The notes under the pieces are model-generated. The model was not told the origin of the DNA, ran no database searches, and saw only the letters and a list, made by a program, of their open reading frames with translations. A DNA stretch of 64,000 nt from UBA1181 sp963648205 (GTDB taxonomy: Bacteria > Bacteroidota > Bacteroidia > Bacteroidales > Paludibacteraceae). Location: contig CAVJCT010000044.1 of NCBI GenBank assembly GCA_963648205.1, positions 1 through 64,000 of the forward strand. The letters are read 5' to 3'. Both the position numbers and the translations under genes were made by a program. Shown here in pieces: positions 57,130 to 64,000 of this stretch (position 1 is the first letter of the stretch; the number at the start of each line of letters is the position of its first letter).

Positions 57130-58710
57130 ATGAAATACCCAATCGGCATACAGACTTTTGAGCAAATCATCAGGGATGACTACACATATGTCGATAAGAC
57201 AGATTTAGTTTACAAACTTGCAAAGGGAGGAAAAATCTACTTTCTGAGTCGCCCGCGCAGGTTTGGAAAGAGTCTTTTAATCTCTACTTTGGAGAGTTAT
57301 TTTTTAGGCAAGAAAGAACTCTTCAAGGGATTGAAGATTGAAGAATTAGAGACGGAGTGGAAAGAATATCCTGTCTTTCATATTGATTTCAACAGTGATG
57401 ATATCACAGATCCGAATATTCTGGATAAATCGATTAATTTCTATATCAATGGTTGGGAAAAGGAATATGGGATAGAACGAGATGAGAGTGTCGGACTTGG
57501 GCGGCGTTTCGCGCAGGTTTTGGAGGTCGCTCATGAGAAAACAGGCAGAGAGTGTGTGGTTCTTGTCGATGAGTATGACAAACCGCTGTTGGACGTTATG
57601 GACAGTGGTTTGATGACGGTTGTGAATGGCAATAAGATGACCGTAGAGGACAAAAACCGTGAGACTCTGAAGGCGTTCTATTCCACTTTCAAAACGGCAG
57701 ACAAAGATTTGAAGTTTGTCTTTCTGACTGGAGTTACGAAGTTTTCGCAAATCAGTATTTTTAGTGGCTTCAATCAGCCAGAAGACATAAGTATGGATCG
57801 TGACTATGATACGATTTGTGGTATTACGGAGGAAGAGGTTGATGAGTATTTCTCTCAGTCGGTTGCTGAAATGGCTGAGGACATGGGTGTTCAACCATCT
57901 GACGTTCGAAGGTTGCTGAAGAAAACGTACGACGGTTACCATTTTAGTAAACGTATGCGTGAAGTCTACAATCCATTTAGTTTGCTGAACGCATTCAAGA
58001 AAAAGGATATTGACGACTATTGGTTCAAGACAGCGACGCCTACTTATTTAGTGCGTTTGCTTGAGCAGTGCCATGATGGTGTGGATGATTTTACAGGGAA
58101 ATATTACTCAGCAAGTCTCTTCTATGAGTCCAAGGCAAATACGCTCTCTCTGTTGCCAATCATCTATCAGAGTGGTTACCTTGCCATTAAAGGTTATGAT
58201 CCTGATGATAATACCTATCTGCTTGATTTCCCGAACAACGAGGTGAAACGAGGTTTTGTATCGCTTGTGGCAGGCAGTTATTTCAAGAAGGAGATAGAAC
58301 TTGATAGTACAATCACCACCCTCAACAAATGCCTCCGCAGTGCCGATTTAGATAAGTTTCGGGATGTCCTCACGGCTTTCCTTGCCAGCATCCCCTACAC
58401 TATGCGCGACCAAAAGGCTACGGAGAGACATTTCCACTACACGTTCTACCTCATCCTTCGGCTGATGTCCACCTACCTTGTCTACACTGAGAAATGTCAG
58501 TCGCAAGGCAGAGTAGACTGTGTCATCGAAGCGAAAGACAACATTTATATTTTCGAGTTCAAACTCGATGGCACTGCCACCGAAGCTCTACAGCAAATCA
58601 ACGACAAAGGCTATGCTAAAGAGTATGCCACCGACAGTCGCCACCTCTACAAAGTAGGCTGTGTCTTCTCGTCGGAGACGGGAACTGTGGGGGACTGGAA
58701 GGTGGAGTGA
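57130..58710 (+). CDS. AAA-ATPase-like protein (PF09820 type) with PD-(D/E)XK nuclease domain (DUF1703)
   Basis: A 526-aa cytoplasmic protein. The start YPIGIQTFEQIIRDDYTYVD is the family hallmark; Walker A-like RPRRFGKSLLISTLESYF (about residues 41-58) and Walker B CVVLVDEYDKPLLDVM follow (about residues 138-153). The middle holds FLTGVTKFSQISIFSGFNQ and the DGYHFS motif (TYDGYHFSKRMREVYNPFS). The C-terminus is a PD-(D/E)XK fold: GRVDCVIEAKDNIYIFEFK (about residues 457-475) with the D..ExK catalytic pattern. These proteins are abundant in gut Bacteroidota and anaerobes; their role is not established, and mobile or defence-linked functions have been proposed. It stands just upstream of the restriction-like pair. 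Confidence 0.9.
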   Translation: MKYPIGIQTFEQIIRDDYTYVDKTDLVYKLAKGGKIYFLSRPRRFGKSLLISTLESYFLGKKELFKGLKIEELETEWKEYPVFHIDFNSDDITDPNILDKSINFYINGWEKEYGIERDESVGLGRRFAQVLEVAHEKTGRECVVLVDEYDKPLLDVMDSGLMTVVNGNKMTVEDKNRETLKAFYSTFKTADKDLKFVFLTGVTKFSQISIFSGFNQPEDISMDRDYDTICGITEEEVDEYFSQSVAEMAEDMGVQPSDVRRLLKKTYDGYHFSKRMREVYNPFSLLNAFKKKDIDDYWFKTATPTYLVRLLEQCHDGVDDFTGKYYSASLFYESKANTLSLLPIIYQSGYLAIKGYDPDDNTYLLDFPNNEVKRGFVSLVAGSYFKKEIELDSTITTLNKCLRSADLDKFRDVLTAFLASIPYTMRDQKATERHFHYTFYLILRLMSTYLVYTEKCQSQGRVDCVIEAKDNIYIFEFKLDGTATEALQQINDKGYAKEYATDSRHLYKVGCVFSSETGTVGDWKVE

Positions 58711-58716
58711 GATTAG

Positions 58717-58802
58717 GTGATAAAAAGAACCCGCAAAGGTGATAAAAGAAGTGATAAAAGAAAGTTGAAAAGTGATAAAAGGAATGATAAAAGTGATAAA
58801 AG
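58717..58802. repeat. Six short GTGATAAAAG-type direct repeats
   Basis: GTGATAAAAG or a one-base variant starts at 58717, 58739, 58751, 58772, 58784 and 58793. Spacings are 22, 12, 21, 12 and 9 bp. They fill most of the gap between the PF09820-type gene and the restriction-like pair. Confidence 0.75.
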
Positions 58803-58835
58803 AAAAGTGTTGAATATCAATAAGATAAGATAGAT

Positions 58836-59870
58836 ATGGAAGAGAAAACGGACATAAGTGAAACAAATTTAGCACTACATTATTCTGATAATGTTTTTGA
58901 AAATCTTCTTAAGGATCATACAACGCTGCAGAATATCTATTGGGCAACCGATTCATATAAGGATTTGGGTGAAGGCTACAATTTTGGTGACCCCATTACT
59001 TCTGAAAGAATATCATATACCAATGAGGGTAAGCTCCGTCCTCGCTCGGTGAAGTCGAAAGAAGAAATCACGAAGCGTGTGAAAGACAAGGCAGAAGTCT
59101 TCACGCCCTCTTGGATTTGCAATGTGCAGAACAACCTGATTGATGAGGCTTGGTTTGGTAGGAAAAATGTGTTTAACACTGAAATTGAGGATGAAAATGG
59201 CAATCGCTCTTGGAATGCTAATCCCGATAAAATAGAGTTTCCTAATGGCGAAAATCGCAGTTGGAAGAACTATGTGGCAGAGGCTCGTTTGGAAGTTACT
59301 TGTGGCGAAGCCCCTTATTTGGTGAGCAGATATGACAGCGTTTCGGGTGAGAAAATAGAGGTTGAAAATCGTATTGGATTGATAGACAGAAAATTACGAA
59401 TTGTGTCGGAGAATACTGACACTCCATCGCAGTGGTTGGCTTGGGCGAAAATCGCTCTTGCCTCTTCATACGGTTTTGAGTGGCAGGGAGATAACCTTCT
59501 CTTGGCAAGAGAAAATGTTTTTTGTACCTTTATTGATTTTTACGAGAGGAAATTCGGAGAAGATTTCCCGAAGCAACAAGAGGAAGACCTTCTTGAAGTG
59601 GCTCACATCATCTCCTGGAATCTTTGGCAAATGGACGGTTTGACCTGTGGATTGCCTGGATATAAGGTGAAGGAGGAAGATGAGAAGGCAGGTGGATATA
59701 CGGGTAGCCTTTTTGATACCAATTCACAGTTCGAGCCTCGCGAAAGGCTTTGTCGTGTTAATGAATTTTTTGATAGTAAAAAAATTCTCGAGTTGGATGT
59801 GGAAGACATCAATTTTCTCGAGGAGAAAAATGATCAACAGTTTAAATCACTGTTGCATAACAAGCGATAG
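58836..59870 (+). CDS. Methylase-like partner protein of the restriction-like locus
   Basis: A 344-aa protein related to adenine-methyltransferase subunits annotated as restriction endonuclease subunit M. The N-terminus contains KDKAEVFTPSWICNVQNNL at about residues 86-104, a form of the xxxFTPxW motif found near the start of N6-adenine methylase domains. Next comes EARLEVTCGEAPYLVSRYD (about residues 148-166), where an intact NPPY active site would be expected, and later LIDRKLRIVSENT and LLEVAHIISWNLWQMDG. Typical (D/N)PP(Y/F) and glycine-rich SAM loops are not seen, so it may be a partner, or a degenerate methylase, rather than a working enzyme. It ends 3 bp before the giant gene, so they are co-expressed. 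Confidence 0.75.
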   Translation: MEEKTDISETNLALHYSDNVFENLLKDHTTLQNIYWATDSYKDLGEGYNFGDPITSERISYTNEGKLRPRSVKSKEEITKRVKDKAEVFTPSWICNVQNNLIDEAWFGRKNVFNTEIEDENGNRSWNANPDKIEFPNGENRSWKNYVAEARLEVTCGEAPYLVSRYDSVSGEKIEVENRIGLIDRKLRIVSENTDTPSQWLAWAKIALASSYGFEWQGDNLLLARENVFCTFIDFYERKFGEDFPKQQEEDLLEVAHIISWNLWQMDGLTCGLPGYKVKEEDEKAGGYTGSLFDTNSQFEPRERLCRVNEFFDSKKILELDVEDINFLEEKNDQQFKSLLHNKR

Positions 59871-59873
59871 ATT

Positions 59874-62800
59874 ATGGATTTAGTTACCGCGCAGATTAAT
59901 GTTATTTACATCCTCAGCAGAAAGGGTTTAGAGGGTCTGCTGAAAGTAGGAATGACCAGAATTGACGTTCCTTTGTTCGTCAGATATGCCCCTAATGCGC
60001 CTGAACTTATACAAAAGGTGAAAGAGCGTTACAGTGGTGACGCCGTAACGTTGGCGATCGATTTTGATATTCTGCATGCCGAGTTGGCGATCGATTCTGA
60101 TGGATTGCACACGTTTACTGACAAAGAGGTGCATCACGTTTTGGAACTTAGTGGTTACAAGAATGCTCCTATCAATAACGGCATCGGCATCGCCCAAGAA
60201 TGGTTTGAGGTGGATTTAGATCACGCCATCGCTGCTATTCAAGCCCTTAAAGAGGGAAGGGAGAAGATTGATGGCCCTGTAAAGGAAAAGCCGAAGTCGA
60301 TAGAGATTCATTTCAGGGATGAGCAGAAGGCTGCCATTGCACAGACGCTCTCCCATTTCAAGATAGCCGACCGTATGCTCTGGAATGCCAAAATGCGTTT
60401 CGGAAAGACACTCTGCACTTTGCAGGTGATTCTAGATATGAATGTAGAGCGTGTTTTGATTCTCACTCACCGCCCAACGGTGCGCAGTGGCTGGTTCGAG
60501 GATTTCCGCCTGCTGAGCGGACACAAGAATCACGCTCATTTTCATTATGGCTCGAAAAACGGTAAAGACACCAACCAATGTGACGAGGGCGACTGTGTGG
60601 GCAAGGATTTTAAAACCCTAACGAAAGACCTTGAAACGGATAAAATGCATTTCATCTATTTTGCTTCAATCCAAGACCTTCGTGGAAAGGATTCCGAGCC
60701 GACGGAGGAGGAGGTTGAGGCTTTGGAGAAGGAATGGAAGAAAAGCAACAGGGATGTATTCAGCACTCAATGGGATCTCGTCATCATTGATGAGGCGCAT
60801 GAGGGCACACAAACGCCACTCGGAAAGGCGGTTATCAATGAACTTCAAAGGGGCAATCAGCCGAAGATGCTCTACCTCTCGGGTACGCCGTTCAATATCT
60901 TAGACCAGTTCTCGAGCGAGGAGATTTATACCTGGGATTATGTCATGGAGCAGGATGCCAAAGAGCGTTGGCCTAAGGAGCATCCCGACGAGCGAAACCC
61001 TTACGAGGGTCTGGCTCAACTCAAAATCTTCGCCTACAACTTAGGCGAGGAGTTCGGTCGCCAACACCCCGAATATACCAGGAGTGATGAAGATTTCTTC
61101 AACTTCACAGAGTTCTTCCGTGTCTTCACGGGGAAAGAAGATGAGGATGGCATTGATATGCCTCAAACGGCAAAAGTGGGCGATTTCGTCCATGAAGATG
61201 ACATCCTGGCATTTCTGGATTTGCTCTGCAAAGAGGATGAGAAGAACAACTACCCATTCTCAACCCCCACTTTCCGTGATGCGTTGCTCCACACGCTTTG
61301 GATGGTGCCGTCTGTGAAGTCTGCTAAACGTTTGGCTGAACTCATCAACGCGCATCGTCTGCACACCGAGTTCGGTCTTCAGGTGGTCAACGTGGCAGGG
61401 CAAGAAGACAAAATAGCCCCTACCGACGATGCCAATGCTCCTAAAAAGAAACAAGACCCTCTGCAACGTGTGAAGGGTGCTATCGCCGATTGCGACGGCT
61501 CTGACCCTCTGAAGAGAGGCACTATCACCCTCTCGTGTGGTCGCCTCACTACGGGTGTCTCGGTGCCTGAGTGGACTGGCGTGTTTATGCTGAGTGGTGG
61601 CGAGAAAACAAGTGCAGCAGGCTATATGCAGACCATCTTCCGTGGGCAAACGCCTTTCAAAAACGGAATGATCAAAAGTGAGTGCTATGCGTTCGATTTC
61701 GCACCAGACCGCACCATCACCGTGGTCGACGATTTCATCAAAATATCTTATCGGGCTTCGTCTAACGCCTCTCGCCAAAGCTTTAAAAATAGCAGTAGTG
61801 CCACCTATACGGAGACGTGCCTTAAATTCCTACCCATTATCGCTATCGATGGTGGCGAAGAGCGTCCTTACAATGCCAAACAGTTTATTCAGGATGTCAA
61901 TCGTGCGTATGCCGACCACGTTATCCGTCAGGGTTTCAAAAGCCGTAAACTCTTCCAAAATCTTTTGGGCTTCACCGAGGATGACCATAACCTGCTCAAT
62001 GAGATTGGCAATGTCATCGGGAATGGCGGATCGATTGCAGGAAACGGCTCTGTAGACATTTCGCACAACAACCTTACTGGCGAAAATGCCCCAACGCTGA
62101 AGTCGGGGAAGGGCAATGGTGGCAACAGTGGCAAGTCTGGCAAGAAACCGAAAAAGAAGAATGAAGATCAGATAAAGCACTCCGTGGCAGTGCTCGAACT
62201 CATCATGGTGCGCCTTCCGTTGCTGCTCTTCGGTGCGGTGGACGATGCCGAGAAACTCAGTCTCGACAACCTCACTGCCGACGAGTTTATCGACAAGGAG
62301 TCGTGGAACGAGTTCATGCCGCGTGGCTTCTCTAAAGAGTCGTTCCAGAAGATACAACACCTCTTGCGCTTGGATGTGCTGATTGCTGCCACCCAGAAAT
62401 TGATTCAGGAGACGCGCAAGATCGATGAACTCCCCATCGAACAGCGTACTGCCGAAATGGCTCGCAAACTCACTGTCTTCCGCTTCCCCGACAAGGAGAC
62501 TGTCCTCACACCGTGGCGTGTGGTCAACATGCACCTTGCCGACACCATCGGGGGCTACGACTTCTACGACGAAGCCCACCGCTGTGAACTCCCCTCTCCT
62601 CGCTTCGTGTCGCACGAGGGTGTGACGGACGATGTCTTTGGCACGCCCGACGCTAAAGTGTTGGAGATCAACTCCAAGAGTGGTGTCTACCCATTGTGGC
62701 TGGCATACACCTTCTGGCGCAGGCGCAAGGAGCAGACCTACGGGCAGGCGGAGACCACCCCCGAACAGGAGTGGCAACTCTGGGCAGACGTGTTGCGCGA

Positions 62801-64000
62801 CAACCTCTTCGTGGTGTGCAAAACACGGATGGCTCAGAAAATCACCCGCCGTGTGTTGGCAGGCTATCGCGACACCGTCCCTACCAACCTCGCCACCATC
62901 GACGGTCTCGCCACCTTGCTCAAAGACCCTAAGCAACACGACGACATCGTCAAAAAAATCCTCAACCCTAAAACATATTCCAATATCCTCAAATCTAAAA
63001 CTATGCTGAATTTCAACGCCGTCGTGGGTAACCCTCCTTACCAAATTATGGATGGTGGAGCANNNNNNNNNNNNNNNNNNNNNNNNNNNNNNNNNNNNNN
63101 NNNNNNNNNNNNNNNNNNNNNNNNNNNNNNNNNNNNNNNNNNNNNNNNNNNNNNNNNNNNNNNNNNNNNNNNNNNNNNNNNNNNNNNNNNNNNNNNNNNN
63201 NNNNNNNNNNNNNNNNNNNNNNNNNNNNNNNNNNNNNNNNNNNNNNNNNNNNNNNNNNNNNNNNNNNNNNNNNNNNNNNNNNNNNNNNNNNNNNNNNNNN
63301 NNNNNNNNNNNNNNNNNNNNNNNNNNNNNNNNNNNNNNNNNNNNNNNNNNNNNNNNNNNNNNNNNNNNNNNNNNNNNNNNNNNNNNNNNNNNNNNNNNNN
63401 NNNNNNNNNNNNNNNNNNNNNNNNNNNNNNNNNNNNNNNNNNNNNNNNNNNNNNNNNNNNNNNNNNNNNNNNNNNNNNNNNNNNNNNNNNNNNNNNNNNN
63501 NNNNNNNNNNNNNNNNNNNNNNNNNNNNNNNNNNNNNNNNNNNNNNNNNNNNNNNNNNNNNNNNNNNNNNNNNNNNNNNNNNNNNNNNNNNNNNNNNNNN
63601 NNNNNNNNNNNNNNNNNNNNNNNNNNNNNNNNNNNNNNNNNNNNNNNNNNNNNNNNNNNNNNNNNNNNNNNNNNNNNNNNNNNNNNNNNNNNNNNNNNNN
63701 NNNNNNNNNNNNNNNNNNNNNNNNNNNNNNNNNNNNNNNNNNNNNNNNNNNNNNNNNNNNNNNNNNNNNNNNNNNNNNNNNNNNNNNNNNNNNNNNNNNN
63801 NNNNNNNNNNNNNNNNNNNNNNNNNNNNNNNNNNNNNNNNNNNNNNNNNNNNNNNNNNNNNNNNNNNNNNNNNNNNNNNNNNNNNNNNNNNNCGTCCCCC
63901 TCCAAGACTTCACCCCCGCGAGTGACATCAACTGGAGTGTAAGCATACCGGAGATAGACCAGCAGTTGTATAAGAAGTATGGACTGACGGACGAGGAGGT
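59874..64000 (+). CDS. GIY-YIG nuclease-SF2 helicase-N6-adenine methylase fusion (partial; crosses N gap)
   Basis: One open frame of at least 1,375 codons from the ATG at 59874 to the window edge, interrupted only by the N gap. Residues about 1-125 resemble a T5orf172/MUG113 GIY-YIG nuclease (VIYILSRKGLEGLLKVGMT and later EWFEVDLDHA). Then an SF2 helicase: MRFGKTL P-loop (about residues 174-180), DEAH box VIIDEAHEGT (about residue 306), SGTPF, and a C-terminal RecA half (FMLSGGEKTSAAGYMQTIFRG, about residues 573-593, as in type III/ISP-like helicases). The methylase starts before the gap with VVGNPPYQIMDGG (about residue 1050, N6-adenine motif IV). After the gap the frame resumes in phase with VPLQDFTPASDINWS and QLYKKYGLTDEE, as in C-terminal ends of such methylases. 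The order recalls Type ISP enzymes with GIY-YIG replacing the Mrr nuclease. Confidence 0.82.
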   Translation, partial: MDLVTAQINVIYILSRKGLEGLLKVGMTRIDVPLFVRYAPNAPELIQKVKERYSGDAVTLAIDFDILHAELAIDSDGLHTFTDKEVHHVLELSGYKNAPINNGIGIAQEWFEVDLDHAIAAIQALKEGREKIDGPVKEKPKSIEIHFRDEQKAAIAQTLSHFKIADRMLWNAKMRFGKTLCTLQVILDMNVERVLILTHRPTVRSGWFEDFRLLSGHKNHAHFHYGSKNGKDTNQCDEGDCVGKDFKTLTKDLETDKMHFIYFASIQDLRGKDSEPTEEEVEALEKEWKKSNRDVFSTQWDLVIIDEAHEGTQTPLGKAVINELQRGNQPKMLYLSGTPFNILDQFSSEEIYTWDYVMEQDAKERWPKEHPDERNPYEGLAQLKIFAYNLGEEFGRQHPEYTRSDEDFFNFTEFFRVFTGKEDEDGIDMPQTAKVGDFVHEDDILAFLDLLCKEDEKNNYPFSTPTFRDALLHTLWMVPSVKSAKRLAELINAHRLHTEFGLQVVNVAGQEDKIAPTDDANAPKKKQDPLQRVKGAIADCDGSDPLKRGTITLSCGRLTTGVSVPEWTGVFMLSGGEKTSAAGYMQTIFRGQTPFKNGMIKSECYAFDFAPDRTITVVDDFIKISYRASSNASRQSFKNSSSATYTETCLKFLPIIAIDGGEERPYNAKQFIQDVNRAYADHVIRQGFKSRKLFQNLLGFTEDDHNLLNEIGNVIGNGGSIAGNGSVDISHNNLTGENAPTLKSGKGNGGNSGKSGKKPKKKNEDQIKHSVAVLELIMVRLPLLLFGAVDDAEKLSLDNLTADEFIDKESWNEFMPRGFSKESFQKIQHLLRLDVLIAATQKLIQETRKIDELPIEQRTAEMARKLTVFRFPDKETVLTPWRVVNMHLADTIGGYDFYDEAHRCELPSPRFVSHEGVTDDVFGTPDAKVLEINSKSGVYPLWLAYTFWRRRKEQTYGQAETTPEQEWQLWADVLRDNLFVVCKTRMAQKITRRVLAGYRDTVPTNLATIDGLATLLKDPKQHDDIVKKILNPKTYSNILKSKTMLNFNAVVGNPPYQIMDGGAXXXXXXXXXXXXXXXXXXXXXXXXXXXXXXXXXXXXXXXXXXXXXXXXXXXXXXXXXXXXXXXXXXXXXXXXXXXXXXXXXXXXXXXXXXXXXXXXXXXXXXXXXXXXXXXXXXXXXXXXXXXXXXXXXXXXXXXXXXXXXXXXXXXXXXXXXXXXXXXXXXXXXXXXXXXXXXXXXXXXXXXXXXXXXXXXXXXXXXXXXXXXXXXXXXXXXXXXXXXXXXXXXXXXXXXXXXXXXXXXXXXXXXXXXXXXXXXXXXXXXXXXXXXXXXXXXXXXXVPLQDFTPASDINWSVSIPEIDQQLYKKYGLTDEE
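63063..63892. other. Assembly gap (830 N)
   Basis: Bases 63063-63892 are N. The reading frame of the giant fusion gene is phase-compatible across it: a codon begins at 63894 in the same frame as the ATG at 59874 if the gap length is exact. It is therefore likely a gap within one gene, though the true length may differ. Confidence 0.9.

Noticed and set aside
58588..58875. Minus-strand frame rich in Phe, Ile and Thr
   Set aside because: It is the complement of GTGATAAAAG repeats and is explained by that low-complexity DNA.
59874..61000. BREX or DISARM component
   Set aside because: No PglZ, BrxC or DrmA/B-like genes are nearby, and the domain order is of a single-chain restriction-modification type.
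1..64000. CRISPR arrays, insertion sequences or integrases
   Set aside because: No regularly spaced long repeats with unique spacers and no transposase or integrase motif were found in any frame I examined.

Overview
The window looks like a chromosomal segment of a Bacteroidales (Bacteroidota) bacterium. Many genes are preceded by the phylum's TAnnTTTG promoter element and lack a Shine-Dalgarno sequence. It also carries a one-protein hybrid two-component system, a three-gene Sdh/Frd complex, DUF4143 ATPases and a secreted enzyme ending in a type IX secretion (T9SS) sorting domain, which implies that the cell has T9SS. I identify the phylum from gene content only and do not name a genus.

Layout. 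0-6 kb: a leftward heavy-metal efflux operon (His-rich small protein, adaptor, RND pump, outer-membrane channel cut by the window edge) behind a promoter that contains a palindrome. 6-8.3 kb: cysK with an Rrf2 regulator, a truncated DUF4143 ATPase, and five 23-bp tandem repeats. 8.3-11.8 kb: fumarate reductase/succinate dehydrogenase CAB. 12-18.3 kb: a lipopolysaccharide-kinase-like gene, a DUF4143 ATPase behind a duplicated palindromic operator, and a four-gene leftward operon (thioredoxin-fold protein, glycerate-kinase-like protein, two glycosyltransferases). 18.5-24.3 kb: CotH-family protein, a large T9SS pectate-lyase-like protein, and an orphan DUF3791 gene. 24.5-26.2 kb: another DUF4143 ATPase and a tiny HExxH membrane protein.

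26.2-33 kb: mnmG-uvrC-dtd-U32 peptidase-dusB, with six 11-bp DnaA-box-like units in front of mnmG and three perfect parS-type palindromes around dusB. 33-39.3 kb: polA, a polyprenyl synthase, and a leftward nadA-mazG-deoC operon. 39.3-41.2 kb: the longest non-coding stretch, then two unrecognised AT-rich genes, the second a lipoprotein. 41.2-47.2 kb: nadB, a fourth DUF4143-family ATPase, glnS, a membrane metallophosphoesterase. 47.3-51.3 kb: an orphan hybrid two-component regulator. 51.4-57.1 kb: mtaD-like deaminase, MscS channel, an FMN-binding/polyferredoxin membrane protein with a membrane-anchored flavin-reductase-fold protein, and serB. 57.1-64 kb: a PF09820-type ATPase/nuclease and a two-gene restriction-modification-like locus. 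Its giant second protein joins a GIY-YIG nuclease, an SF2 helicase and an N6-adenine methylase, and it runs through an 830-base N gap into the right edge.

Genes left of about 26 kb mostly point left and genes right of about 40 kb mostly point right. Together with the parS sites and the DnaA-box-like array, this suggests that the window spans or lies near the replication origin. That is inference. The most system-like locus is the GIY-YIG/helicase/methylase pair at the right end; the repeats and palindromes in front of the DUF4143 ATPases are the most unusual small-scale structure.
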